Notes: generated from the sequence alone by a model not told the origin. Shown: positions 47,814-57,601, counted from the first letter of the stretch. The stretch is DNA of 64,000 nt from Gemmatimonadota bacterium (GCA_029863245.1 JAOTVV010000004.1:124001-188000); one strand, 5' to 3'. Numbers and translations: made by a program.

Positions 47814-49058
47814 CTATCTGCTCGAGTCGGTGCTCGGGCTTCCACCGTACCCGTCCTCCAGCCGATCGACCACGACCGCGGCGGTGAGCGTGCCGGTGAC
47901 GTTGGTCGCAGTGCGTGCCATGTCGGGGATTCGGTCGACGCCGAGGAGCACAGCCATGCCGTCCAGAGGAATGCCGATCGTGCCCAGCGCCGGCGCGAGG
48001 CTGAGGACACTGCCACCGGGTATGCTGGGGACGGTGAATGACACGATGAACGTTGCGAGCAGGGCACCGCCGATGCCGGCCATGGGGAGCGGCACACCGT
48101 ACAGCCAGGCGAGGAAGACCACGCATGCGCCCTGGAAGAGCGCCGCTCCCGCTCTCCCCAGGCCGGCACCCAACGAGATCACGAACCCGGCCACTGGCAG
48201 GGAAATCTCGAGGTGCTCGTCGGCGGCCTCGAGCATGGCCGGCACCGTGGCGGGCGAGCTGGTGGTGCTCGCGCCGATGATCTGGGGCGTGACGCACCCG
48301 CGGAGGAAGCGACGGACCGACATCCGTCCCACGAAGCGCACGGCCGGCACGTACACACCGGCGACGAAGATCAGCTCGCCGATCAGTACCGCGATCACGA
48401 AGATCGCCAGCGTCTGCAGCATGGCCCACCCGGCGCGAGCCGTCACGGGGGCGGCGAGGGCAAAGACGCCGACCGGCGCGATCAGCAGGATCCAGTCGAC
48501 GAGCTTGATGAGCGCCGCGGCCACCGCGTCGGCGAGCCCGAGCAGTCGATCGCTGTCGCCTGTCGGGAGCGAGCCAGCCGCTGCGGCGAGCAGGATGGTG
48601 AAGACGAGGAGTGGGAGCAGCGCTCCATCCACAGCCGCACTGAACGGATTGCTCGGAATGAGACTGAACAGGAACTCGATCGGCCCCGGCAGCATCGGTG
48701 GCGGTGCCCCGCCAGCCTCCATGGCCTGCGCCGCTCCCTCGCTCGCCAGCGGCAACAGCGCTTTCATCACGCCCATGCCCAGCAGCACGCTCACCACCGT
48801 GGTCGCGGCGAAGAAGCCCAATGTAATCGCGCCCATGCGTCCGAGCTTGCGCAGGTTGCCCAACCGGCACACACCGACGAACACGACGGACGTCACCAGT
48901 GGGATGACGACCATCTTGAGGAGATCGACGAACGCATTCCCGAGCGGCTCGACCCCTTCTGCGAGCGCGACCAAGGGCTGGCTCTCAGTGATGGCCGCGA
49001 CCAGGCCCAGCAGCAGGCCTGCCACGAGACCGAGCGCAATGGCGAGGTTGAGCTTCAC
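47814..49058 (-). CDS. Dicarboxylate/amino acid:cation symporter (DAACS family)
   Basis: GVEPLGNAFVDLLKMVVIPLVTSVVFVGV; TTSSPATVPAMLEAADEHLEISLPVAGFVISLGAGLGRAGAALFQGACVVFLA. Confidence 0.92.
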   Translation of the reverse strand: MKLNLAIALGLVAGLLLGLVAAITESQPLVALAEGVEPLGNAFVDLLKMVVIPLVTSVVFVGVCRLGNLRKLGRMGAITLGFFAATTVVSVLLGMGVMKALLPLASEGAAQAMEAGGAPPPMLPGPIEFLFSLIPSNPFSAAVDGALLPLLVFTILLAAAAGSLPTGDSDRLLGLADAVAAALIKLVDWILLIAPVGVFALAAPVTARAGWAMLQTLAIFVIAVLIGELIFVAGVYVPAVRFVGRMSVRRFLRGCVTPQIIGASTTSSPATVPAMLEAADEHLEISLPVAGFVISLGAGLGRAGAALFQGACVVFLAWLYGVPLPMAGIGGALLATFIVSFTVPSIPGGSVLSLAPALGTIGIPLDGMAVLLGVDRIPDMARTATNVTGTLTAAVVVDRLEDGYGGSPSTDSSR

Positions 49059-49059
49059 G

Positions 49060-50223
49060 TCAGGCCCAATTACCCTTGGCGCTCTCCTTCAAGAGCTGCG
49101 CGGCGATCACGTTCCGCTGGATCTCGTTCGAGCCTTCGTAGATCTGCGTGATCTTGGCATCGCGCAGCAGCTTCTCGACGGGATACTCCTTCATGTAGCC
49201 GTACCCGCCGAAGATCTGGACGGCATCGACGGTCACCTTCATGCAGGCGTCGGAGGCGAAGGTTTTGCAGATGGCCGATGCCTTGGCAATGTCTTTCGCG
49301 CCCGAGTCGATCATCCGCGCAGCCGAGTAGACGAGCGCTCGCGATGCCTCGACGGCGATCGCCATGTCCGCCAGCATGAACTGGATTCCCTGGAACGACG
49401 AGATCGGGTGGCCGAATTGCTTGCGGATCCGCGCGTAGTGGGTTGCTTCGTCCAGAGCGCGTTGGGCGATGCCCACCGCTTGGGCGGCGACCCCCGGGCG
49501 GGCGTGGTCGAACGTTTTCAATGCCACGATGAAGCCCATCCCCTCGCGGGCGAGGAGGTTCGCCTCCGGGATCCGCGCGTCCTCGAAGATCACCTCCCGG
49601 GTCGCGGATGAACGGATGCCGAGCTTGTTCTCCTTCTTGCCGAAGGCGAGCCCGGGCGTGTTCTTCTCGACGATAAAGGCGCTGGCGCCACGCGCACCCT
49701 TGCCTTTGTCGGTGAGCGCGATGACCGTATAGACCTCTGCCTCGCCACCGTTCGTGATCCACTGCTTGGTGCCGTTGAGGACGTAGTGATCGCCATGCTT
49801 GATCGCGGTGGTGCGGATACGGGCGGCGTCGGATCCGGCGTCGGCCTCGGTGATGGCAAAAGCCGCGAGCGTCTCACCGCGGGCGATCGGCGGCAGGTAG
49901 CGCTGCTTCTGCTCCTCATTGCCGAAGAGGACGATGGGATAGGTGCCGAGCCCGGTGCCCCCGAACGCCAGCGCGATCCCGCCGCAGCCCCAGGAGAGCG
50001 CCTCCGTGACCAGTGCCGTCTCGAGGACGCCACCGCCCATGCCGCCGTACTCCACTGGGATCGACACGCCGAAGATGTCTGCTTCGGCCAGGACCTGCAC
50101 GATGTCCCAGGCGAACTCCGCCGACTCGTCGTACTTGGCAGCCACCGGCTTGATCTTTTCCTCGGCGATCTGCCGGCACAGGTCGCGGATCATTCGCTGG
50201 TCCTCGGTGAGTAGGTAGTCCAT
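49060..50223 (-). CDS. Acyl-CoA dehydrogenase
   Basis: AFAITEADAGSDAARIRTTA, YVLNGTKQWITNGGEAEVYTV, RKQFGHPISSFQGIQFMLADMA, QIFGGYGYMKEYPVEKLLRDAKITQIYEGSNEIQRNVIAAQL. Confidence 0.97.
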   Translation of the reverse strand: MDYLLTEDQRMIRDLCRQIAEEKIKPVAAKYDESAEFAWDIVQVLAEADIFGVSIPVEYGGMGGGVLETALVTEALSWGCGGIALAFGGTGLGTYPIVLFGNEEQKQRYLPPIARGETLAAFAITEADAGSDAARIRTTAIKHGDHYVLNGTKQWITNGGEAEVYTVIALTDKGKGARGASAFIVEKNTPGLAFGKKENKLGIRSSATREVIFEDARIPEANLLAREGMGFIVALKTFDHARPGVAAQAVGIAQRALDEATHYARIRKQFGHPISSFQGIQFMLADMAIAVEASRALVYSAARMIDSGAKDIAKASAICKTFASDACMKVTVDAVQIFGGYGYMKEYPVEKLLRDAKITQIYEGSNEIQRNVIAAQLLKESAKGNWA

Positions 50224-50414
50224 GGGCACATCCGGTACGGTGCGGGTGTTTGTCAGCGGCCGCGGGGAGGGGGCACGGATCGGTGCGTTCCGGCCGACGA
50301 AATCGCTTACCATTCTATTCGGCAAACGACGGTCTGGCCAGCCGGCGGCGTACCGGAATGGCGAGCGCCGGTCCCGCTCGATAGGTTGTGTAACGCTCGA
50401 ACCGGAGGGCTTCT

Positions 50415-51212
50415 GTGAGACACGCGCAACGCACCGTTCCACGCTGGGCGCTCATCCTCGGGGCATCGAGCGGGTTCGGTGAGGCGACGGCGAAGGAACT
50501 CGCCAAGAGCGGCTATGACATCGCCGGTGTTCACCTAGATCGTGCTGCCCGACTCGATTACGTGGAGGCGATCAAAGAGGAGATCGAGGCAACCGGGCAC
50601 CGCGCTTGGTACTTCAACATCAATGCGAACGACGACGAGAAGCGGGTCGAGGTCATGGATGCTCTGGATGAGGATATCAAAGATACCGGCGGCACCGTGG
50701 CCGTTCTGATGCACTCCCTCGCCTTCGGCACGCTGAAGCCGTACATCGCGGAGGACGCCATCACGAAGCGACACATGCACATGACCATGGACGTGATGGC
50801 CCATTCGCTGATTTGGTGGACGCAGGACTTGGTGCGACGCGGTCTGATGCACGAGGGAGGACGGATCTTCGCGATGACGTCCTCCGGGTCCAATCGCGTG
50901 ATCCCTTCCTATGGGGCGGTTTCGGCGGCGAAGGCCGGACTCGAATCGCATGTGCGCCAGCTGGCAATGGAACTCGCTCCGTTGGGTATCACCGCGAATG
51001 CGCTGCGCGGTGGCGTGACCCGGACGCCGGCAGCCGAGCGGATCCCGGAGAGCGACAAACTCTTCCTCGCAGCGGTGCAACGGAATCCCCACAAGCGGTT
51101 GACCGTCACGGAGGACTTGGCGAAGGCCGTGGTCGCGCTGTCGAAGCCGGGGACAGATTGGATCACCGGCAACGTGATCAACGTCGACGGCGGGGAAGAG
51201 ATCTCGGGTTAG
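50415..51212 (+). CDS. SDR-family enoyl-ACP reductase, FabL/FabI-like
   Basis: ALILGASSGFGEATAKELAKSGYDIAGVHLDR; VLMHSLAFGTLKPY; YGAVSAAK (Tyr-x6-Lys); GNVINVDGGEEISG. Confidence 0.82.
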   Translation: MRHAQRTVPRWALILGASSGFGEATAKELAKSGYDIAGVHLDRAARLDYVEAIKEEIEATGHRAWYFNINANDDEKRVEVMDALDEDIKDTGGTVAVLMHSLAFGTLKPYIAEDAITKRHMHMTMDVMAHSLIWWTQDLVRRGLMHEGGRIFAMTSSGSNRVIPSYGAVSAAKAGLESHVRQLAMELAPLGITANALRGGVTRTPAAERIPESDKLFLAAVQRNPHKRLTVTEDLAKAVVALSKPGTDWITGNVINVDGGEEISG

Positions 51213-51221
51213 CGATCCGCG

Positions 51222-51788
51222 CTACCGGCTTTGGCGCCGCAGCTGGTCCAATTCGCTCTCAAGATGGGTCAGGCGCTGGAGCACTTCGTCTTCGCCCGGT
51301 TGGGTCGCCACGATCGGTACCCCGCGACGATTGAGCAGCGTTTCGACGAGGGCGTCGGTGTAGCCCACCACGGCGTGGGTGATGCCCCGGTCAATCGTGC
51401 GGTTCAAACGCAGCACCGCGGTCATCGACTGACGGGGGGACATCAGCGCCACGGCTTCCGACAGCATCCGGATGAGGAGCTCGCGGAGCTGCTGGAGTTC
51501 CTCTACCACCTCTCCCGCCGCCAGACCGCGAGCCGCCGCGGTCTGGCCGTACGCCTCACACGCCGCGAACCAGAGCTCGGTAGCTTGTCTCCGGAGGGGT
51601 CCCGAAAGCTCGATGATCAGGTCGATCAACAGCGCCAGATGTCGTTGGAGCGTGGGGCGACTCACGTGGGGTGCCTGGGCGACGCGTTCGGTGATCCACT
51701 CCAGCCACTGGGCGAGCAGATCGTCGTGATGTTCTTTGAGCGCCACCGTGAGAACATAGAGGGCGGGATTGGACGGCCGTGTCATCAT
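51222..51788 (-). CDS. RsbRD N-terminal-like domain protein
   Basis: KEHHDDLLAQWLEWITERV...RRQATELWFAACEAYGQTAAARGLAAGEVVEELQQLRELLIRML all-helical pattern. Confidence 0.6.
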   Translation of the reverse strand: MMTRPSNPALYVLTVALKEHHDDLLAQWLEWITERVAQAPHVSRPTLQRHLALLIDLIIELSGPLRRQATELWFAACEAYGQTAAARGLAAGEVVEELQQLRELLIRMLSEAVALMSPRQSMTAVLRLNRTIDRGITHAVVGYTDALVETLLNRRGVPIVATQPGEDEVLQRLTHLESELDQLRRQSR

Positions 51789-51868
51789 GTGGCCGATCTG
51801 GCGGCGAGAGTTATCCTGCGCACGAGGCGGAATGTAACGGGCCGAATCGGGAGGTCAAAGCAGCGATC

Positions 51869-52717
51869 GTGGCGACGGTAACGACCATCCCGTTCGCGCT
51901 GACCGGGGCCGACGGCGCCCCCCTGCGTGGGGAAGTACGGACAGCCGCAGGGGGGCGCGATCGCCCCGCGGTCGTGATCTGCCACGGCTTCAAGGGCTTC
52001 AAGAATTGGGGGTTTTTCCCGCACCTGGCACTGCGCCTCGCACGATCTGGCATCACGGCAATCACTTTCAACTTCTCCGGCAGCGGCGTCGGTCCCGACG
52101 GCGAGTCGTTTTCGGAGCCGGAGCGGTTTTCCCGGTCAACTCCGACCGGTGATCTGCAGGATCTCGCCACCGTGTGGGATGCCCTGGCAGAGGGTGCGCT
52201 CGCCGCCGCCGTCGCACGGCCGACGAAGCTCGGAGTGTTCGGGCACAGTCGCGGCGGAGCAGCGGCTATCATTCACGCCGCCAGGCACTCGAACTGTGGG
52301 GCAATCGTGACGTGGGCCGCGATATCGTCGTACGCCCGCTGGGGATCGCGGACCGTGGCCAAATGGCGGGAGAGCGGGTCGCTCGACATCGTCAATGCGC
52401 GGACCGGCGAGGTGCTGCCGCTCCGCTTGGACTACCTCGAAGATCTCGAACGCAACGAGCACGTCCTGGATCCTGCGACGGCTGCTGGCCAGATCTCCGC
52501 TCCGTGGCTGCTGGTGCAGGGGAGCGTCGATGAGGCGGTGCCCGTCCGTGAGTCGAAACTCCTGTTTGCACATGTGAGCAAGGACGTGGCACGGCTGGAA
52601 ATCGTCGAGGCCGGGAGCCACACGATGGGCGCGCGGCATCCCTGGGGGGGCTGGACACCACAGCTCGAGCGCGCCGTCGATCTGACGCTCGAGTGGTTCG
52701 TGAGGCATTTGTTGTGA
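51869..52717 (+). CDS. Alpha/beta hydrolase
   Basis: RPAVVICHGFKGFKNWGFFPHLALRLARSGITAITFNFSGSGVGPDG; LGVFGHSRGGAAAIIHA; HTMGARHPWGGWTPQLE. GTG start preferred over ORF track start. Confidence 0.88.
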   Translation: MATVTTIPFALTGADGAPLRGEVRTAAGGRDRPAVVICHGFKGFKNWGFFPHLALRLARSGITAITFNFSGSGVGPDGESFSEPERFSRSTPTGDLQDLATVWDALAEGALAAAVARPTKLGVFGHSRGGAAAIIHAARHSNCGAIVTWAAISSYARWGSRTVAKWRESGSLDIVNARTGEVLPLRLDYLEDLERNEHVLDPATAAGQISAPWLLVQGSVDEAVPVRESKLLFAHVSKDVARLEIVEAGSHTMGARHPWGGWTPQLERAVDLTLEWFVRHLL

Positions 52718-52737
52718 GGAGGTGGGGACTGAAGCGA

Positions 52738-52764
52738 CGACGGCCCCCGATGCGGGGGCCGTCG
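52738..52764. terminator. Hairpin CGACGGCCCCC-GATGC-GGGGGCCGTCG
   Basis: Perfect 11-bp stem about 20 bp after the hydrolase stop codon. Confidence 0.65.
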
Positions 52765-53054
52765 GTACGCGGGTTAGAGACCGGCCGCGTACAGCGAGTC
52801 GACCAACGTTGGTCGCCTTCTGGTCGCGAGGGCGATGAGCTGCCACCGGTGCAGCAACAGGCTCGCTGCGGCGAACGCGGCCAGCGCGATGAGTCCGACT
52901 CCAACGGTTCGGATAGGCACCTCCCTACGAGACGGTGGGCACGGTCACGAATCCTGAATTACGGCGTGCAATATGTAGACCACCGCAAGTGGGTCTCAGG
53001 TCACATGACGCTCGTTGTGACACTTCAATATCCTTCCTTTTCCCGCCGCGCGGC

Positions 53055-53627
53055 GTGATTCCGCTCACACTCACACAGGTCGGCGGGCGACTCGGCGAGC
53101 GAGCGCCGGTCCAAGCCGATATGGATGGGAGGATTCAGGCCGCCGTGGCGCTGGTGTTGGCAGCGGAAGAGAACCGGGGACTCGATTTGTTGCTCATCAA
53201 GCGAGCGGCGCTCGAGGGTGATCCGTGGTCGGGGCAAATGGGACTGCCTGGCGGTAGGAGGGAGAGTGGTGATCCCGACCTCCTGGCGACTGCCATCCGC
53301 GAAACGGCGGAGGAAACAGGCATCTACCTCTCCGAGCAGGAGCTACTCGGTGTCTTGGACGATCTCGCTCCTACGACGCCCGTGTTGCCGCCAGTGGCCG
53401 TCCGACCGTTCGTGTTCGGGCTGCCGAAGCGCGCTGCCGTACATCCGAGCCCGGAAGTGGCGGACAGCGTGTGGGTTTCAGTCGGCGACCTGCGGCGGGG
53501 CGCCAATGAGACGACGGTCACGGTCCGTGGCCGGGATCTCCGTGTGCCTGCGTACTTCGTCGGCGGCGACGTCGTGTGGGGCATGACACTTCGTATCCTC
53601 AATAATTTCTTCGACTTAGCCCTGTAG
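53055..53627 (+). CDS. NUDIX hydrolase (CoA pyrophosphatase-like)
   Basis: GLPGGRRESGDPDLLATAIRETAEETGI matches Gx5Ex7REUxEExGU; GTG start at 53055. Confidence 0.9.
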   Translation: MIPLTLTQVGGRLGERAPVQADMDGRIQAAVALVLAAEENRGLDLLLIKRAALEGDPWSGQMGLPGGRRESGDPDLLATAIRETAEETGIYLSEQELLGVLDDLAPTTPVLPPVAVRPFVFGLPKRAAVHPSPEVADSVWVSVGDLRRGANETTVTVRGRDLRVPAYFVGGDVVWGMTLRILNNFFDLAL

Positions 53628-53672
53628 GGCCGGCTGCCGGAAGGTGGGGACCGCCCGTGGGGCCTTCCATGT

Positions 53673-53686
53673 TTAGCCTTAACTAA
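53673..53686. promoter_or_regulatory. TTAG-CCTTAA-CTAA inverted repeat, candidate DtxR/MntR-type box
   Basis: AT-rich site ~47 bp upstream of the DtxR-family regulator gene. Confidence 0.45.
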
Positions 53687-53732
53687 TAATATTGTTTGCC
53701 GGGGCCACTTCAGACGGAGGCGCGAGCGCCAC

Positions 53733-54434
53733 ATGAGTGCATTGTCTAGGCAACGGGGTCTCAGCCGGTCAACCGAGGACTACCTCAAGACGATCTATGA
53801 ACTGGAGACCCGTGACGGTGCGGCACAGACCAGTGCGATCGCCGACGCCCTCGCGGTCGCGCCCCCGTCTGTGAGCGGGATGGTCAAACGGCTTTCGGAT
53901 TCCGGTCTGCTGGCGCACGTGCCCTACCGTGGTGTGCAGCTCACGCAGGTGGGACGGCGCACCGCCATGCGAGTTCTCCGGCGGCATCGGATTCTGGAGA
54001 AGTACCTCACGGCCAAGCTGGGATACGACTGGGATTCGGTTCACGAGGAAGCCGAGCGGTTGGAGCACGCGGTGTCCGACGAACTGATCGAGCGGATGGC
54101 TATGGCGCTTGGCAACCCGGAGTTCGACCCGCACGGCGCCCCGATCCCGACCAAAGACGGAACGGTGGCCGTGCCGGAAGTCACCTCCCTGTCGGAGGTG
54201 CCGGTCGGTGAAACCGCCGAGCTTCGGCTCGTGAGCGACAAGGACTCCGAGCTCCTCCGGTATCTCCGTTCGCTGGGTCTGCGGTTGGGCGTGGTCTTCG
54301 AAGTCGTGAGCCGGCAGCCGTTCCGCGGGCCGATTACGATCCGGTTCGCCGCTCCGCCCCAGGACGAAGAGGTTGTCGGATACGAACTGGCGCAGTCGCT
54401 GGGCTGCGTGATTAGAGGAGACGAGGTGGGTTGA
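53733..54434 (+). CDS. DtxR/MntR-family metal-dependent regulator with C-terminal FeoA/SH3-like domain
   Basis: STEDYLKTIYELETRDGAAQTSAIADALAVAPPSVSGMVKRLSDSGLLAHVPYRGVQLTQVGRRTAMRVLRRHRILEKYL; LEHAVSDELIERM; C-term FeoA-like domain. Confidence 0.93.
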   Translation: MSALSRQRGLSRSTEDYLKTIYELETRDGAAQTSAIADALAVAPPSVSGMVKRLSDSGLLAHVPYRGVQLTQVGRRTAMRVLRRHRILEKYLTAKLGYDWDSVHEEAERLEHAVSDELIERMAMALGNPEFDPHGAPIPTKDGTVAVPEVTSLSEVPVGETAELRLVSDKDSELLRYLRSLGLRLGVVFEVVSRQPFRGPITIRFAAPPQDEEVVGYELAQSLGCVIRGDEVG

Positions 54435-55432
54435 TGGAGCATCGATCGGTGTTGAGCAGACGCGAGCTCTTGACGAGAGGCCTCACTGGGGCTGCTGGGC
54501 TCGCGGCATTCGGCGCGACCGTGTCGGCAACGGACGGGACGCCGAGCCATACGCACGATCCCCACCTGGCCGGCACGGTCGGCGAAGTGCCAGTGGGCGG
54601 GTTCGATCCCATGGTCTTCCTGGAGCACTTCGATCGGGGCCGAGTCGGCCGGCTGCCGTCGGGCCAGACGCTTCGCGAGTACGACCTCGTGGCCATCGAC
54701 AAGGAGATCGAGGTCGCGCCGGGGGTGTTCTACCCGGCGTGGACCTACAACGGCCACGTTCCCGGCCCGACCATCCGGGCATCTGCGGGCGACCGCATCC
54801 GCGTTCGCTTCGTGAACGGCGGGAGTCATGCGCACACCATCCACTTTCACGGTGTGCACGCTGCCAACATGGACGGAGTGTTCGAGCACGTGATGCCTGG
54901 CGAGGAATTCGTGTACGAATTCGACGCGGAGCCGATGGGACTACACCTCTATCACTGCCATGCGGTGCCGCTGAAGAAGCACATCGCAAAAGGGCTCTAC
55001 GGGACGTTCATCGTCGATCCGGCCACTCCCCGCCCACCTGCGCGGGAAATGGTGATGGTTCTCAACGGTTTCGATACGAATTTCGACGGGGAGAACGAGG
55101 TGTACGCGGCCAACACCGTAGCGTTCGCCTACCAACGCCGTCCGATACGGATCGTGAAGGGCGAGCTGCAACGCGTATACATGACCAATCTGACCGAGTT
55201 CGATCCGGTGAACTCCATGCACTTGCACGGGAATTTCTTCCACGTGTACAGAACGGGGACCTCGCTCGTCCCTCACGAGTTCACGGACACGGTGATGCTG
55301 TGCCAGGGGGAGCGCCACATCCTGGAGTTCACATTCCAGCACACGGGCCGGTTCATGTTTCACGCCCATCAATCCGAGTTCGCTGAGCTGGGCTGGATGG
55401 GTCTGTTCGACGTCGTGGAGCCGGTGGCATGA
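54434..55432 (+). CDS. Two-domain multicopper oxidase, Tat-exported
   Basis: SRRELLTRG Tat-like signal; HTIHFHG, GLHLYHCHAVPLKKHIAKGLYG (Cys-containing T1-type site in domain 1), NSMHLHGNFFHVY, GRFMFHAHQSEFAELGWMG. Confidence 0.92.
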   Translation: MEHRSVLSRRELLTRGLTGAAGLAAFGATVSATDGTPSHTHDPHLAGTVGEVPVGGFDPMVFLEHFDRGRVGRLPSGQTLREYDLVAIDKEIEVAPGVFYPAWTYNGHVPGPTIRASAGDRIRVRFVNGGSHAHTIHFHGVHAANMDGVFEHVMPGEEFVYEFDAEPMGLHLYHCHAVPLKKHIAKGLYGTFIVDPATPRPPAREMVMVLNGFDTNFDGENEVYAANTVAFAYQRRPIRIVKGELQRVYMTNLTEFDPVNSMHLHGNFFHVYRTGTSLVPHEFTDTVMLCQGERHILEFTFQHTGRFMFHAHQSEFAELGWMGLFDVVEPVA

Positions 55433-56592
55433 CGCAGCGAGGCCGTGCGATTTGGCCGTGGGCACTGCTGCCGGTGGTCCTGCTGGCGGCCATGGCGGTC
55501 GTGTTTGGGCAGTCGGGACTCGTCCAGTTCATGCGGCGTGGTGTGCCGCCGGTCGAGGAGCTCACCTTCGAGCGCGTCACGCTGAAGCCCGATGTCATCA
55601 CGGTGGGGATCGTCAATGGCGGGCCGGATCCGGTCACCGTGGTGCAGGTTCTGGTGGACGAGGCCTTCTGGGCATTCAGCATCGAGCCTGGCAGCAGGAT
55701 CCCCCGGCTGGGCAGAGCCACCATCGAGATCCCCTACCCGTGGGTGCCCAATGAGCGCCACGAGATCATGGTGCTCACCTCGACCGGTCTCACGTTCGCG
55801 CACGAGATTCCGGTTGCCACCGAGACTCCCTCGGCGGATCTCCGCTTCTTTGCGGTGTTCGCACTGATCGGGCTCTACGTGGGCGTGATTCCCGTTGCGA
55901 TCGGACTGCTATGGTATCCGATGCTTCGTCGGCTGGATCGGCGCTGGGTGGACTTCGCTCTCGCTCTCACCATCGGGTTGCTGGTCTTCCTCGGTGTGGA
56001 TGCGCTGCATGAGGCACTCGAGACAGCAGCACAGGTGGCCGGGGCGTTCCAGGGGACCCTGGTGGTCGCGGTCGGCGCTCTGGGCGCGGTGCTGGTGCTG
56101 CAGATGGCATCGGGTGGGTCGCTCAAGCGAGGAGGTGTCGAAGGGCGTCGCATGGTGGCCCTGCTCGTGGCCTTGGGTATCGGGTTGCATAACCTCGGTG
56201 AGGGTCTTGCGATCGGGGCCGCGTATTCGCTGGGAGAGGCCGCCTTGGGCGCGTTCCTCATCGTCGGCTTTATGCTCCACAACACCACGGAGGGCCTCGG
56301 GATCGTCGCGCCGATCGCGCGCGACGAGCCGCGCATCATGACACTGGCGGGCCTGGGTCTGTTAGCCGGCGGACCGACTATTCTAGGAGCCTGGGTCGGC
56401 GGACTGGCCTATTCCCCTCTGTACGCAACCTTCTTCCTCGCGGTCGGAGCGGGCGCGATGGCGCAGGTGGTAATGGCATTGTATCGGGTGCTCGGCAGTG
56501 AGGCTGTAGGTGGTGCGTGGACCCCGCTCAATGCCGGGGCGGTGTTGGTCGGAATGCTCGTGATGTACGCGACTGGTCTGCTCGTGGCATGA
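55429..56592 (+). CDS. ZIP-family metal transporter with N-terminal extracytoplasmic domain
   Basis: GIGLHNLGEGLAIGAAYSLGEAALGAFLIVGFMLHNTTEGLGIVAPIARDEPRI (HNxxEG x2) after a ~120-aa N-terminal extension. Confidence 0.9.
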   Translation: MTQRGRAIWPWALLPVVLLAAMAVVFGQSGLVQFMRRGVPPVEELTFERVTLKPDVITVGIVNGGPDPVTVVQVLVDEAFWAFSIEPGSRIPRLGRATIEIPYPWVPNERHEIMVLTSTGLTFAHEIPVATETPSADLRFFAVFALIGLYVGVIPVAIGLLWYPMLRRLDRRWVDFALALTIGLLVFLGVDALHEALETAAQVAGAFQGTLVVAVGALGAVLVLQMASGGSLKRGGVEGRRMVALLVALGIGLHNLGEGLAIGAAYSLGEAALGAFLIVGFMLHNTTEGLGIVAPIARDEPRIMTLAGLGLLAGGPTILGAWVGGLAYSPLYATFFLAVGAGAMAQVVMALYRVLGSEAVGGAWTPLNAGAVLVGMLVMYATGLLVA

Positions 56593-56644
56593 CCCGGGCG
56601 GCCCCGAGCGTCTGCCCACCCGGGCGGACGTCGGCCCGTCCCTG

Positions 56645-57601
56645 CTAGCTCTCCTTTTCTCTCACCCGCTCCATACCGCGGAGAATGCCCCCCAAGCGTC
56701 GGTCCCGCGCCGGCCGCAATGCGTCGACCTGTTCATCGTACGCTTTCTCAATCAGGTGAATCAGCTTGCGCTGCTGCTCGGGCTCGAGCTGCGTCCAGGT
56801 TGCCAGATCCTCCCAAATCATCTCGAAGGTCTTGAGGAGATGCTGAAGAAAGCCGGACACACCCTTGTCTCCCGACGCGAGGTGGTAGCTCAGGTGCGGG
56901 CCGCCGGCAGCCCAGCCAAGTGCCGGTCCGAGTGACACTGCTCGGTCGAGATCTTGGACGTCGACCACCCCCTCGAGCACCAGGTCGATCGCCTCGCGCC
57001 AGACGGCGGCGGCGATGCGATTGACCACGCTCCCGGCCACGGACTTCTTGACCAGGACGGGGATGCGATCCAGCCCGCGGAGCCAACCCTTGAGGAGCTC
57101 GACCAGGGCCAGGTCGGTCGTCGGTCCGGGAACGATTTCGACCAGGGGGATGAGTTCCGGCGGGTTGAGAGGATGAGCGATGAGGCATCGGTCCTGCCGG
57201 ATGCAGCGTGCCACGATGTCGGCCGTCTTGAGTGCGCTGGACGAACTGGTTACCAGCCGAGCCTCACCCGCCACAGACTCGATCGATTCGAACAGCCGCT
57301 GTTTCGTCAGGAGGTCCTCGGGTGCACATTCGATCACCCACTGTGCGTCGCGGCACGTCTCGAGGATGCTCCGGCCCACGACCATGCGTTCGAGCCCAAT
57401 GGCCACGTCGTCGGGATCTGCCCGCTCCAGTTCCACCAGATGTCGGGCGCGAGTCTCGATATCCGCCGCCGCACTGTGCAACGCCTTCCCGTTGGTATCG
57501 AATAGCGCAACGGGCCATCCTTGCGCGACGCAGAGTGCCGCCCATCCCCGACCGACGTCGCCGGTCCCCACGATCGCAACCCGTACCTGCGCCTCGGTCA
57601 T
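56645..57601 (-). CDS. 3-hydroxyacyl-CoA dehydrogenase family protein
   Basis: VAIVGTGDVGRGWAALCVAQGWPVALFDTN; VIECAPEDLLTKQRLFESIE; CLIAHPLNPPELIPLVEIVPGPTTD. Confidence 0.93.
   Translation of the reverse strand: MTEAQVRVAIVGTGDVGRGWAALCVAQGWPVALFDTNGKALHSAAADIETRARHLVELERADPDDVAIGLERMVVGRSILETCRDAQWVIECAPEDLLTKQRLFESIESVAGEARLVTSSSSALKTADIVARCIRQDRCLIAHPLNPPELIPLVEIVPGPTTDLALVELLKGWLRGLDRIPVLVKKSVAGSVVNRIAAAVWREAIDLVLEGVVDVQDLDRAVSLGPALGWAAGGPHLSYHLASGDKGVSGFLQHLLKTFEMIWEDLATWTQLEPEQQRKLIHLIEKAYDEQVDALRPARDRRLGGILRGMERVREKES

Noticed and set aside
47830-49611. 593-aa plus-strand ORF
   Set aside because: Antisense to the DAACS symporter and the acyl-CoA dehydrogenase; Ser/Thr/Pro/Arg-rich shadow translation.
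52774-52920. Small 48-codon minus-strand membrane-protein-like ORF (VPIRTVGVGLIALAAFAAASLLLHRWQLIALATRRRPTLVDSLYAAGL)
   Set aside because: Looks TM-like, but the only start is a GTG abutting the putative Shine-Dalgarno; not enough evidence to call it.
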